Positions 44,700 through 53,685 of a stretch of DNA of 64,000 bases are shown here, piece after piece. Under the pieces are notes generated by a model. The model saw nothing but the letters and a program-made list of their open reading frames with translations. It was not told the DNA's origin and did not search any database. The stretch covers positions 1-64,000 of the forward strand of contig NZ_JBMGQR010000007.1 in assembly GCF_049059935.1 (NCBI RefSeq). The letters are read 5' to 3'. The translations under genes and the position numbers were made by a program. Source of the stretch: JAURVT01 sp049059935 (lineage in GTDB: Bacteria; Actinomycetota; Actinomycetes; Propionibacteriales; Nocardioidaceae). Within the stretch, counting starts at the first letter, position 1. Each line of letters begins with the position of its first letter.

Positions 44700-45556
44700 A
44701 GCCCGGCGGCCTCGAGGCGCCGGTCGACCTCGTCGCTCAGCTGCTCCTCGTCCAGGCCCTGCTTCTCGCCCTCGGCGTAGACGGTCTCGAGGTCGATGCC
44801 CGACTGCTCGTAGCGGCGCATCCACTCCTCGGCCTGCGCACGCCAGTAGCCGACGATGCCGTAGGTGCCGCGCGGGAGCCCACACTCCTGGCGCAGGTGG
44901 CGCTTGGCCGCGCGGGTGGCGGCGGCCTCACCCGCGACGTAGACGTAGCCGGGACCCTCGGGCAGCGAGGTCGAGGCGACGATCTCGCCCAGCCTGCTGG
45001 TGCGGCCGAGGTCGGGCGTGTGGTGCCAGGTGACCGCGTCGCCCAGCTCGGCGAGCTCGTCCTCGGGGCCGTGCACCTCGACGTGCGCCGTGGTGCGGAC
45101 GCCGTCGGGCGCCTCCTCGATCATCCGGCCGATGGCCGGCAGCGCGACGACGTCGCCGTACAGCACCTGCCAGGTGGCGTCGGCCGGGCGGGCGTACCAG
45201 CTGGTGGTGGTGGAGACGCCCACGGTCTCGCCCACGCGGGCCGACTGGGCCCAGGTGGTGGCGACGCCCTCGTCGTGGACGACGACGTCGAAGGTGATGG
45301 TGCCGGTGACGGCGTCGAAGCGACGCACGGTGTACCAGCGGGTGTGGGAGTAGGCGTCGTCGCCCTCGGGCACGTCGTCGGGGTGCACCACCGAGCCGTC
45401 GGCCCGCGGCACCCCCAGCAGGAACGCCTCGTCGGGGACGCCGGTGGTGCTCCAGCCGGCCATCAGCGGGCCGCCGACCTCGAGTCGCACGAGGTGGGGG
45501 CTGAGCCGCTCGGTCCGCAGGACCTCGGCCAGGGAGTAGGTGAGCTCACGCGCCAT
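44696..45556 (-). CDS. Siderophore-interacting protein (ferric-siderophore reductase family)
   Basis: A 286-residue cytoplasmic flavoprotein of the SIP/ViuB family that reduces ferric siderophores to release iron. The FAD-binding motif RWYTVR lies at residues 73-78, followed by the beta-barrel VVVHDEGVATTWAQSARVGETVGV, a nucleotide-binding GDVVALPAIGRMIEE, and a C-terminal YVAGEAAATRAAKRHLRQECGLPRGTYGIVGYWR. The last block is typical of the SIP_C domain. It overlaps the FecE-like ATPase gene upstream by 11 bases and the first half-transporter by four. Confidence 0.93.
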   Translation of the reverse strand: MARELTYSLAEVLRTERLSPHLVRLEVGGPLMAGWSTTGVPDEAFLLGVPRADGSVVHPDDVPEGDDAYSHTRWYTVRRFDAVTGTITFDVVVHDEGVATTWAQSARVGETVGVSTTTSWYARPADATWQVLYGDVVALPAIGRMIEEAPDGVRTTAHVEVHGPEDELAELGDAVTWHHTPDLGRTSRLGEIVASTSLPEGPGYVYVAGEAAATRAAKRHLRQECGLPRGTYGIVGYWRAQAEEWMRRYEQSGIDLETVYAEGEKQGLDEEQLSDEVDRRLEAAGL

Positions 45557-46382
45557 CGGCGAGCACCTCCGTCCGGTCGGTGTGGGTGGCGTGGTGGCGC
45601 CCGATCGGCACCACCATCGGGGTGCGGGACACCGGGTCGGGCACGACGCGCGACGCCATGCCGAACACCTGGGCGACGGTCTCCTCGGTGACGACGTCGG
45701 AGGGCGCTCCCTCGCCGACCACGCGGCCGTCCTTCATGGCGATCAGGTGGTCGGCGTACCGGCAGGCGAGGTTGAGGTCGTGCAGCACGATGACGATCGT
45801 GGTGCCGGCCCGACGGTTCAGGTCGGTGAGCAGGTCGAGCACCTCGACCTGGTGGCTGACGTCGAGGTAGGTGGTGGGCTCGTCGAGCAGCAGCAGGTCG
45901 GTCTGCTGGGCCAGTGCCATCGCGATCCAGACGCGCTGGCGCTGCCCGCCCGACAGCTCGTCGACGGGACGGTCGGCGAGCTCGTGCGTCTCGGTGACGG
46001 TGAGGGCGTCGGTGACGGCCTGGTCGTCGGCGGCGGTCCAGCTGCGGAACCACCCCTGGTGCGGGTAGCGGCCGCGGCCAACGAGGTCGGCGACCTTGAT
46101 GCCCTCGGGCGCGACGGGGTGCTGGGGCAGCAGCCCGAGCATGGTGGCGACCTTCTTGGTGGGCATCGAGTGGATGCTCTCGCCGTCGAGGACGACGGTG
46201 CCGGCCGACGGCGACAGCAGCCGCGCCATGCCGCGCAGCAGGGTGGACTTGCCGCAGGCGTTGGCGCCGACGATGACGCTCACCTGCCCGGGGGGCACCT
46301 GGACGGTGAGGTGGTCGACGACGTGACGGTCGCCGTAGCCCAGGCAGACCTTCTCGGTGCCGAGCGCGTGTGCACGGGTCAT
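45546..46382 (-). CDS. Iron-siderophore ABC transporter ATPase (FecE/FepC type)
   Basis: A 278-residue cytoplasmic ATPase energising the two FecCD permeases upstream. Walker A GANACGKST (residues 39-47), Q-loop LLPQHP, signature LSGGQRQR, Walker B LLLLDEPTTYLD and H-loop VLHDLNLA are complete. It starts seven bases after the second permease gene. No substrate-binding lipoprotein gene is present in this cluster, so that subunit must be encoded elsewhere or be replaced by the other system. Confidence 0.94.
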   Translation of the reverse strand: MTRAHALGTEKVCLGYGDRHVVDHLTVQVPPGQVSVIVGANACGKSTLLRGMARLLSPSAGTVVLDGESIHSMPTKKVATMLGLLPQHPVAPEGIKVADLVGRGRYPHQGWFRSWTAADDQAVTDALTVTETHELADRPVDELSGGQRQRVWIAMALAQQTDLLLLDEPTTYLDVSHQVEVLDLLTDLNRRAGTTIVIVLHDLNLACRYADHLIAMKDGRVVGEGAPSDVVTEETVAQVFGMASRVVPDPVSRTPMVVPIGRHHATHTDRTEVLADGA

Positions 46383-46389
46383 GGGGGTC

Positions 46390-47463
46390 CTATCCGCCGC
46401 GGCCGACGCGGTTGGTCGTGACGAGCAGCCAGATCAGGTACGGCGCCCCGACGATGCCGGTGACGACGCCTACGGGGAGCTGGGTGCTCGGCAGGGCGTG
46501 CTGGGCGACGAGGTCGGAGGCGAGCATCATCACCGCGCCCACCACCATCGCGGGGACGAGCGCCAGGCCGACGTGGCCGACCAGGCGCTTGGCGATCGGG
46601 CCGGCGACGAACGCGACGAACGCCACCGGTCCGGCGGCGGCCGTGGCCACCGCGGCGAGCGCGACGCCGACGACCATCAGCGACAGCCGCGCACGCTCGA
46701 CCGGGACGCCGAGGGCCTGCGCGGCGTCGTCGCCGAGTCCGAGCTGACGCAGGTAGCGCCCGAGCAGCAGCGTGAGCGGGACGAGGACCGCCAGGCACGC
46801 CGCGAGGACGCCGACGGCCTGCCACGTGGAGGCGTTCAGGCTGCCCGTCAGCCAGACGAGGGCCTCGGCGGCGCTGGTGATCTCCGCACGGGTGATCACG
46901 TAGGAGACCACGCTGCTGAGCATCGCGCCGATGCCGATGCCCACCAGGACGAGCCGGTAGCCGGTGACGCCGTTGCGCCAGGACAGCACGTAGATCGCGA
47001 CGGCGGTGGCCAGCGCGCCGACGAACGACAGCAGCGAGACCGCCGCTCCCCCGAGCCCCAGCACGATGATGCCGATGACGGCGGCGGCGCTGGCGCCGAA
47101 GGAGATGCCGATGATGTCGGGCGAGGCGAGCGGGTTGCGCACCAGCGTCTGGAACACGATGCCCGAGAGGCCGAACGCGGCACCGGTGAACACGGCGAGC
47201 ACCGCACGCGGCAGCCGCAGCTCGCGGACGATGAAGTCGCTGGCCGGGTCGCCGGCACCGAACAGGGTCCTGACCACGTCGAGCAGCGGGATCCGGAAGT
47301 CGCCGAGCGACAGCGCGACGCAGAACAGCACGAACAGCACCGCGAGCAGGGCCCCGGTGACCGACACGACGCGCGCGTGCCGACGCCGTCGACCGCCGAC
47401 CACCGCGTGGGTGGACTTCGGCGGGGCCACGAGGCCGAGGGGCGAGCGGTCGAGGACGGCCAT
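46390..47463 (-). CDS. Iron-siderophore ABC permease (FecCD family), second subunit
   Basis: A 357-residue polytopic permease of the FecCD/BtuC family with about nine or ten membrane helices. Conserved blocks are LRLPRAVLAVFTGAAFGLSG, QTLVRNPLASPDIIGISFGA, WLTGSLNASTW and AAGPVAFVAFVAGPIAKRLVG, which contacts the ATPase. It begins three bases after the first permease gene ends, and it pairs with it to form the import channel. Confidence 0.94.
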   Translation of the reverse strand: MAVLDRSPLGLVAPPKSTHAVVGGRRRRHARVVSVTGALLAVLFVLFCVALSLGDFRIPLLDVVRTLFGAGDPASDFIVRELRLPRAVLAVFTGAAFGLSGIVFQTLVRNPLASPDIIGISFGASAAAVIGIIVLGLGGAAVSLLSFVGALATAVAIYVLSWRNGVTGYRLVLVGIGIGAMLSSVVSYVITRAEITSAAEALVWLTGSLNASTWQAVGVLAACLAVLVPLTLLLGRYLRQLGLGDDAAQALGVPVERARLSLMVVGVALAAVATAAAGPVAFVAFVAGPIAKRLVGHVGLALVPAMVVGAVMMLASDLVAQHALPSTQLPVGVVTGIVGAPYLIWLLVTTNRVGRGG

Positions 47464-47466
47464 GGC

Positions 47467-48528
47467 TCAGAGCTCCGCGAGCTTGCGACGACGGACGAGG
47501 GCGATGAAGAACGGGGCACCGACGATGGCCATGACGATGCCGACCTGCAGCTCGCCGGGCCGCGCGACCACACGTCCGATGACGTCGGAGACGAGCAGCA
47601 GGATCGGGGCGAGTAGCGCCGAGTACGGCAGGATCCAGCGGTAGTCCGGGCCGGTGATGATCCGGGCGAGGTGCGGCACCGTCAGCCCGAGGAAGCCGAT
47701 CGGGCCGGCGACCGCGGTGGCCGCGCCGCACAGCAGCACGACGGCGAGCGCCGAGACGATGCGGGCGGTGGCGATCCTCTGGCCCAGGGCGCGGGCGACG
47801 TCGTCGCCGAGCGAGAGCGCGTTGAGCAGACGGCCGGTGACGAGCGCGAGCACGACGCCCACCGCCACGAACGGGGCGATGTCCCACAGCTGCGCGGGCT
47901 TGGCCGCGGCGAGCGAGCCGACCGTCCAGAACCGGAAGCGGTCGAAGGTCTCGACGTCGGTGAGCAGGACGGCGGTGGTGACCGAGACGAGCGCCGCGCT
48001 GACGGCCGCGCCGGCCAGGGCCAGCTTGACCGGCGTGGCGCCCTCGCGTCCGATCGAGCCGATCGCGTAGACGCCCACGGCCACCACGGCGGCGCCGACG
48101 AACGCGAACCACACGTAGCCCGAGGCGGCCGAGACGCCGAAGACGCTGATCCCGATGACGACGAACAGCGCGGCGCCGGCGTTGACGCCGAGCAGGCCGG
48201 GGTCGGCCAGGGGGTTGCGGGCCACGCCCTGCATGACCGCGCCCGAGAGGCCGAGCGCGACGCCGACCATGACGCCGGCGATCGTGCGCGGGATGCGCAG
48301 GGTGCGCACGACCAGCTGGTCGGTGTCGGTGGGGTCGGTGTTGCCCAGCGCGCCGAGGACGTCGGACATCGTCAGCGGCCGGCTGCCGTAGCGGACGCTC
48401 AGCAGGCACGCCGCCAGCAGCGCCACCGCCAGCACCACGAGCCCGACCGCGAGGGCAGGGGTCCCCGCTCGGCGCTGGGGGCGCGGCGACAGCGTGGCTG
48501 CGGCCGACGGGCGGACGGACGTCGACAT
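47467..48528 (-). CDS. Iron-siderophore ABC permease (FecCD family), first subunit
   Basis: A 353-residue FecCD-type permease. Family blocks are LRIPRTIAGVMVGVALGLSGAVMQ, VARNPLADPGLLGVNAGA, WTVGSLAAAKPAQLW, AVAGPIGFLGLTVPHLARII and GELQVGIVMAIVGAPFFIALV near the end. It is the first gene of the permease-ATPase-SIP-ABC series. An iron box (48531-48549) lies directly before its ATG, so the whole operon is probably repressed by a DtxR/IdeR-type regulator when iron is plentiful. Confidence 0.94.
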   Translation of the reverse strand: MSTSVRPSAAATLSPRPQRRAGTPALAVGLVVLAVALLAACLLSVRYGSRPLTMSDVLGALGNTDPTDTDQLVVRTLRIPRTIAGVMVGVALGLSGAVMQGVARNPLADPGLLGVNAGAALFVVIGISVFGVSAASGYVWFAFVGAAVVAVGVYAIGSIGREGATPVKLALAGAAVSAALVSVTTAVLLTDVETFDRFRFWTVGSLAAAKPAQLWDIAPFVAVGVVLALVTGRLLNALSLGDDVARALGQRIATARIVSALAVVLLCGAATAVAGPIGFLGLTVPHLARIITGPDYRWILPYSALLAPILLLVSDVIGRVVARPGELQVGIVMAIVGAPFFIALVRRRKLAEL

Positions 48529-48530
48529 GA

Positions 48531-48549
48531 CTCGGTAAGGCTAACCTAA
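48531..48549. promoter_or_regulatory. DtxR/IdeR iron box upstream of the FecCD operon
   Basis: CTCGGTAAGGCTAACCTAA matches 16 of 19 positions of the consensus TTAGGTTAGGCTAACCTAA. It ends three bases from the permease start codon and contains TAGGTT/TAGCCT -10-like sequences on the minus strand, so a bound repressor would block initiation. Confidence 0.85.
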
Positions 48550-48583
48550 CGATTCTCGGGGCCTCAACGGCCCGTGGCGCGGG

Positions 48584-49447
48584 TCACGCGACGGCGCCGG
48601 CGGCCGGCGTCTGGGCCGCCGCGGCCTCGGCCGCGGCGTTCTGCTCGGCCTTCCACGCCCGGAAGCCCTCCTCGGTCTCGCCGGAGCGCCAGTAGGCCGA
48701 CACCGAGAGCATCGAGCGGTCGACGTCGCGCTCGCCGAGCAGGAACGGGCGCACGGTGCGCATGACGCGCGACTCGCCGTGCACGAAGGCCTGCACCGTG
48801 CCGTCCGGCCAAGGCATCTCGCGCACGGCCTGGTCCAGGAGCGCCACCGGCGGCGCGTCGCCCCGGAACAGCCAGGTGACGTCGAGGTCGCCGTCGGAGA
48901 CGAGCTCGATCGTGTCGTCCGCGCTCTCGACCTCGAGCACCGCGCGGACGGGGACGTCGGCCGGGATCTCCTCCAGCGCCGCCGCGATCGCGGGCAGCGC
49001 GGCGTCGTCGCCGACGAGCAGGTGCCAGTCGGCGTCGGGCGAGGGACGGTAGGCGCCGCCCGGGCCGACCAGGAACAACGCGTCCCCGGGCTGCGCGGCG
49101 GCGGCCCACGGGCCCGCCACGCCGCTGTCGCCGTGCACCACGAAGTCGATGGTCAGCTCGCGCGCCTCGGCGTCGACGTCGCGCACCGTGTACGTGCGGA
49201 CGACGGGCCACGCCTCCTGCGGCATCGTCGCGCGCACGACCTCGATGTCGACCGGGTCGGGGTAGGTGTGGTCGGGGTGGAGGAACCAGAGCTTGACGTA
49301 GCGGTCGGTGAAGCCCTGGTCGCGCTCGACGAACGCGTCGAACCCGGGACCGGTGACGACCACGCGGCGCAGGTGCGGGCTGAGGTCCTCGGTGCGGACC
49401 ACCTCCCAGCGCTGCGGCGCGGGTCGGCGTCGAGGTGCAGGTGCCAT
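48584..49447 (-). CDS. Second siderophore-interacting protein
   Basis: A 287-residue SIP-family flavoprotein, paralogous to the one at 44696-45556. The FAD motif is RTYTVR (residues 84-89), followed by DFVVHGDSGVAGPWAAAAQPGD, a VGDDAALPAIAAALEE nucleotide segment and the C-terminal RPFLLGERDVDRSMLSVSAYWRSGETEEGFRAWK. The C-terminal Ala-rich tail is not conserved. It lies upstream of the permease operon on the same strand but has its own control region with an iron box. The two SIPs may handle different siderophores or electron donors. Confidence 0.92.
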   Translation of the reverse strand: MAPAPRRRPAPQRWEVVRTEDLSPHLRRVVVTGPGFDAFVERDQGFTDRYVKLWFLHPDHTYPDPVDIEVVRATMPQEAWPVVRTYTVRDVDAEARELTIDFVVHGDSGVAGPWAAAAQPGDALFLVGPGGAYRPSPDADWHLLVGDDAALPAIAAALEEIPADVPVRAVLEVESADDTIELVSDGDLDVTWLFRGDAPPVALLDQAVREMPWPDGTVQAFVHGESRVMRTVRPFLLGERDVDRSMLSVSAYWRSGETEEGFRAWKAEQNAAAEAAAAQTPAAGAVA

Positions 49448-49506
49448 CGGGACGGTGCCTCCTAGAATCAGGTCTGCTGCACCGCTCGCACCGCGGTCAG
49501 CGTGAC

Positions 49507-49525
49507 TTAGGGCAGCCTAACACCA
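49507..49525. promoter_or_regulatory. Iron box between the second SIP and M13 peptidase genes
   Basis: TTAGGGCAGCCTAACACCA matches about 14 of 19 positions of the DtxR/IdeR consensus TTAGGTTAGCCTAACCTAA, with the left half and centre best preserved. A TAGGCT -10-like box for the SIP gene lies inside it on the minus strand. A weaker resemblance follows at about 49528-49546. It is 49 bases before the divergent peptidase start, so it could act on both. Confidence 0.65.
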
Positions 49526-49573
49526 CCTCGGTGAGGCTCCCCTGCCCTCAGCTCCTCGCTCGAAAGGCACCTC

Positions 49574-51535
49574 GTGCTCCGCTCCGGCATCGACCACACC
49601 CACGTCGACCCCGCCGTCCGCGTCCAGGACGACCTGTACCGCCACGTCAACGGCGGCTGGCTCGACACCGCGCAGATCCCCGCCGACCGCGCCACCGCCG
49701 GCTCGTTCGTCACCCTCGTCGACGAGGCCGAGGCCCAGACCCGGGCGATCATCGAGGAGGGCCGCGACGCACGCGCCACCACCGACGACGCCGAGCTGGC
49801 CAAGATCGGCGCGCTGTACGCGAGCTTCATGGACACCGACCGCGTCGAGGAGCTCGGTGCGGCTCCCCTGGCCGACGACCTCGCCCGCGTCGAGGCGATC
49901 GGCGACGTCGCCGGGTTCGTCCGGACGCTCGGCGGCCTCGAGCGCACCGGCGTCGCCGGCGTCATCGGCATGTACGTCGCCCCCGACCAGGGCGACCCCG
50001 AGCACTACGTGGTCAGCGTCCTGCAGGCCGGGCTGGGCCTGCCCGACGAGTCGTACTACCGCGAGGACGGGTTCGCCGACGCCCGCGCCGCGTACGAGAA
50101 GCACGTCGCGGCGATGCTCGACCTCGCCGGCGTCGACGACGCACCCGCCCGCGCCGCCCGCATCCTGGCGCTGGAGACGCTCGTCGCGCAGCAGCACTGG
50201 GACCGCGTCGCCTGCCGGGACGCGCAGAAGACCTACAACCCCACGACGTTCGACGAGCTCGTCGCGGCCGTCCCGTCATTCGACTGGGCGACGTGGGCCG
50301 ACGCCGCCGGCATCGAGCGGTCGGTGCTCGACCGCGTGGTCGTCCGTCAGCCGTCCTACCTGTCCGGGCTCGACACCCTGCTCACCGACGAGCACCTCGA
50401 GGCCTGGCGCGACTGGCTGCGCTGGCAGGTCGTGCACTCCGCCGCCCCCTACCTGTCGTCGGCGTTCGTCGAGGCGAACTTCGACTTCTACGGCCGCACG
50501 CTCAGCGGCACCGACGAGCTGCGCGCCCGCTGGAAGCGCGGCGTCGGGTTCGTCGAGCGCACGATGGGCGAGGCGGTCGGCAAGGTCTACGTCGCCCGGC
50601 ACTTCCCGCCCGCGGCCAAGGAGCGCATGGACGCGCTCATCGTCAACCTCGTCGACGCCTACCGGCACAGCATCGGCGACCTGACGTGGATGTCGCAGAC
50701 CACCAAGGCGCGCGCGCTGGACAAGCTCGAGGCGTTCACGCCCAAGGTGGCCCACCCCGTGCGCTGGCGCGACTACTCCGCGCTCGAGGTGCGCGACGAC
50801 GACCTGCTCGGCAACGTCCGCTCCGCGCTCGCGTTCGAGCTCGACCACGAGCTGTCCAAGCTGAAGGGGCCGGTCGACCGCGACGAGTGGTACATGACGC
50901 CGCAGACCGTCAACGCGTACTACAACCCCACGATGAACGAGATCGTCTTCCCGGCCGCGATCCTGCAGCCGCCGTTCTTCGACGCCGAGGCCGACGACGC
51001 CGTCAACTACGGCGCGATCGGCGCGGTGATCGGCCACGAGATCGGCCACGGCTTCGACGACCAGGGCTCGCACTACGACGGCACCGGCAAGCTGTCGAAC
51101 TGGTGGACCGACGACGACCGCGCCGCCTTCGACGCGCTCACCCAGCGCCTGGTCGACCAGTACGGCGTGCTGTCGCCCGAGGGCACCGACGGCCGCACGG
51201 TCAACGGCGAGCTGACGATCGGCGAGAACATCGGCGACCTCGGGGGGCTGTCGATCGCGTACAAGGCCTACGCGCTCGCGCTGGACGGCGCCGAGGCGGC
51301 CGTCATCGACGACCTCACCGGCGACCAGCGCTTCTTCATGTCGTGGGCGCAGGCGTGGCGCTCCAAGGTGCGCGACGCCGAGTCGATCCGCCGGCTCACG
51401 GTCGACCCGCACTCGCCGCCGGAGTTCCGCTGCAACCAGGTGGTGCGCAACATCGCCCCCTTCTACGACGCGTTCGGGGTCGGCGAGTCCGACGAGCTCT
51501 GGCTGGACCCGGCCGACCGCGTGACGATCTGGTGA
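49574..51535 (+). CDS. M13 family metallopeptidase (neprilysin/PepO-like)
   Basis: A 653-residue zinc endopeptidase of the neprilysin/PepO family that cleaves oligopeptides. N-terminal DPAVRVQDDLYRHVNGGWLDT is typical; the zinc site is HEIGH at residues 488-492 followed by GFDDQGS, with the third ligand in LTIGENIGDLGG, and the C-terminal WAQAWRSKVRD ... DPHSPPEFRCNQVVRN block is complete. There is no signal peptide, so it is cytoplasmic or exported by an unusual route. GTG at 49574 is used. It overlaps the next gene by four bases, and an iron box lies in its upstream region. Confidence 0.95.
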   Translation: MLRSGIDHTHVDPAVRVQDDLYRHVNGGWLDTAQIPADRATAGSFVTLVDEAEAQTRAIIEEGRDARATTDDAELAKIGALYASFMDTDRVEELGAAPLADDLARVEAIGDVAGFVRTLGGLERTGVAGVIGMYVAPDQGDPEHYVVSVLQAGLGLPDESYYREDGFADARAAYEKHVAAMLDLAGVDDAPARAARILALETLVAQQHWDRVACRDAQKTYNPTTFDELVAAVPSFDWATWADAAGIERSVLDRVVVRQPSYLSGLDTLLTDEHLEAWRDWLRWQVVHSAAPYLSSAFVEANFDFYGRTLSGTDELRARWKRGVGFVERTMGEAVGKVYVARHFPPAAKERMDALIVNLVDAYRHSIGDLTWMSQTTKARALDKLEAFTPKVAHPVRWRDYSALEVRDDDLLGNVRSALAFELDHELSKLKGPVDRDEWYMTPQTVNAYYNPTMNEIVFPAAILQPPFFDAEADDAVNYGAIGAVIGHEIGHGFDDQGSHYDGTGKLSNWWTDDDRAAFDALTQRLVDQYGVLSPEGTDGRTVNGELTIGENIGDLGGLSIAYKAYALALDGAEAAVIDDLTGDQRFFMSWAQAWRSKVRDAESIRRLTVDPHSPPEFRCNQVVRNIAPFYDAFGVGESDELWLDPADRVTIW

Positions 51536-53685
51536 GCCCCTCCCGCGGGCCGCTGCGGCGCCAGCTGCAGCTCATCGGCGTCACCCTCGGCGACTGGCGG
51601 CCCACGTGGCCGCGGGTGCGCGGAGTGGCCCGCGGTTTCGTCACCTCGTTCCTCGCGCTCGCCGTCAGCCTCTGGGCGCTGCCGGGCGCGCAGGTCGAGG
51701 GCGCGACGGCGGTGGCGTCCCTCGCCGTCGCCGTGCTCTTCCTCGGCGCGTTGTTGCGCCCGGTGCTGGTGAGCCTGACGGTGCTCGCGGGGTCGCTCGG
51801 CATGCTGCTGGCCGGCATCCTCGCCCAGGCGCTCGTGCTCGGCCTCGCGCTCAGCATCGTCCCGGGGGTCCAGCCGTTCTCCTGGCCCGAGATCATCGTC
51901 GCCTCGTGGGCCGCGGCGGCCGTCGCGGCGGGCGTCAACTGGCTCTTCGACGCCAGCTCGGACGACGCGTTCCTCGGGCAGGTGCTCGGCCGCGTCGTCC
52001 GACTCGCGCACGTGCACGACACCCCCGGCCCGGGGCTGCTCGTCGTCCAGCTCGACGGCGTCAGCGAGCCGCTCCTGCGCCAGGCCATCACCGCCGGCGC
52101 GATGCCCACCCTGTCGCGGTGGCTGCGCTCGGGCGAGCACGTGCTGCGCGGCTGGCACACCGGCCTGCCCGCCACCACCCCCGCCGGCCAGGCGGTGCTG
52201 CTGCACGGCGACGTCAGGTCGGTGCCGTCGTTCCGCTGGTACGACAAGGAGCAGGGGCGGATGGTCGTCGCGAGCCACCCGGCCGACGTGGCCGAGGTCG
52301 AGCGGGGCCTCAGCGACGGACGCGGGCTGCTCGCCGACGGCGGCACCAGCGTGTCCAACCTGTTCTCCGGCGACGCCCCCACCCGTCTGGTGACGATGAG
52401 CGACGCGCGCCTGCCGTCGTCCGACCGCGGCGCGGCGTCGTTCTTCACCTCGCGCAGCGGCTTCGTGCGCTCGATCGTGCTGTTCCTCGGCCAGATGGTC
52501 ACCGAGTGGCACCAGGGACGCCGCCAGCGCCTGCGCGACGTCCAGCCGCGGGTGCGCCGCGGTGGCGTGTTCGTGCTGCTGCGCGGCCTGACGACCGTCG
52601 TCCTGCGCGACCTCAACGTCTCGATCGTGGCCGAGCAGATGGCCCGCGGCACCCGCTCGGTCTTCGTCGACTTCGTGGACTACGACGAGGTCGCCCACCA
52701 CGCCGGACCGAGTCGACCGGAGTCGATGCGCACCCTCGAGGGCCTCGACCGCGTGCTCCAGTTCTTCGAGCAGGTCTCGGCCGAGGTGGCCCGCGACTAC
52801 ACGATCGTCGTCGTCTCCGACCACGGCCAGAGCCAGGGCGCCACCTTCCTCCAGCAGGACGGACGCACGCTGAGCCAGGTCGTCGAGGCGCTCGTCGCCG
52901 GCGGCGGCAGCGTCACCACGGGGGACGACGGCGCCCGTCCGTCCGAGCCGTGGGGCCCGGCGAACGTGCTGCTCACCGGTGCCACCCGGTCCAACCGCGT
53001 GGTGGGCGCCGCGGCCCGGTCGGCCCAGCGTCGCCGCCACGGGGAGGGCTCGCGCGACGAGCTCACCGTCGACCGGCGCCGCGACGTCTCCGAGCCCGCC
53101 GACGTGGACCAGGTGGTGGTGGCCGCGTCGGGCAGCCTCGCGCACGTCTACCTCGCCGACGAGCCCGGACGCATCGCCCGCGACCGCATCGACGCGCGCT
53201 GCCCCGGCCTGGTCGAGGGGCTGGCCGCGCACCCCGGCGTCGGGCTGGTGGCGGTCCGCACCCCCACGGGCTCGCTGCTCGTGGTCGGTGCCGACGGCTG
53301 GCGCGACCTGCGCGACGGCGAGCCCGTGGACGGCGCCGGCGTCGACCCGCTGCTCCCCTACGGCCCGCGGGCGGCCGCCGACCTGTGCGACCTGGACCGT
53401 CGCGACCACGTCGGCGACCTCGTGCTCCTCGGCCGCTACGACCGCTCGCTCGGCGAGGTCACCGCGTTCGAGGAGCTGGTGGGCTCGCACGGCGGGCTCG
53501 GCGGCGAGCAGACGCAGGCGCTGCTCGTCCACCCGTCCGGCTGGGACCTGCCCGGCGCCGAGGAGTCGCGCGCGCTCACCGGCACCGAGGTGCACGCCGC
53601 GCTCGTCGGCTGGCTGGACCAGAACGGGCTGCGGACCGCTCCCCCGGCCGCCGTCGAGGCACCCCGCTCGCAGGTGTCGCGGTGA
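51532..53685 (+). CDS. Membrane-anchored phosphodiesterase/alkaline-phosphatase-superfamily protein with 4-TM holin-like domain
   Basis: A 717-residue two-part protein. The N-terminus (about residues 34-139) has four hydrophobic segments resembling the mycobacterial four-helix holin-like domain (PF04020-type). The rest belongs to the alkaline phosphatase/nucleotide pyrophosphatase superfamily: first metal-ligand segment LLVVQLDGVSEPLLRQAI (Asp 175), a nucleophile candidate in PATTPAGQ (Thr 214 or 215), FVDYDEVAHHAG and VVVSDHGQSQGATF with the remaining ligands. Active-site residues look intact. Substrate unknown; a membrane phospho-diester or nucleotide is plausible. It overlaps both neighbours by GTGA. 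Confidence 0.82.
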   Translation: MSPSRGPLRRQLQLIGVTLGDWRPTWPRVRGVARGFVTSFLALAVSLWALPGAQVEGATAVASLAVAVLFLGALLRPVLVSLTVLAGSLGMLLAGILAQALVLGLALSIVPGVQPFSWPEIIVASWAAAAVAAGVNWLFDASSDDAFLGQVLGRVVRLAHVHDTPGPGLLVVQLDGVSEPLLRQAITAGAMPTLSRWLRSGEHVLRGWHTGLPATTPAGQAVLLHGDVRSVPSFRWYDKEQGRMVVASHPADVAEVERGLSDGRGLLADGGTSVSNLFSGDAPTRLVTMSDARLPSSDRGAASFFTSRSGFVRSIVLFLGQMVTEWHQGRRQRLRDVQPRVRRGGVFVLLRGLTTVVLRDLNVSIVAEQMARGTRSVFVDFVDYDEVAHHAGPSRPESMRTLEGLDRVLQFFEQVSAEVARDYTIVVVSDHGQSQGATFLQQDGRTLSQVVEALVAGGGSVTTGDDGARPSEPWGPANVLLTGATRSNRVVGAAARSAQRRRHGEGSRDELTVDRRRDVSEPADVDQVVVAASGSLAHVYLADEPGRIARDRIDARCPGLVEGLAAHPGVGLVAVRTPTGSLLVVGADGWRDLRDGEPVDGAGVDPLLPYGPRAAADLCDLDRRDHVGDLVLLGRYDRSLGEVTAFEELVGSHGGLGGEQTQALLVHPSGWDLPGAEESRALTGTEVHAALVGWLDQNGLRTAPPAAVEAPRSQVSR

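Noticed and set aside
51532..53685. Prophage holin or phage remnant
   Set aside because: The holin-like four-helix part is fused to a full alkaline-phosphatase-fold enzyme within a cellular operon; no other phage genes are near.
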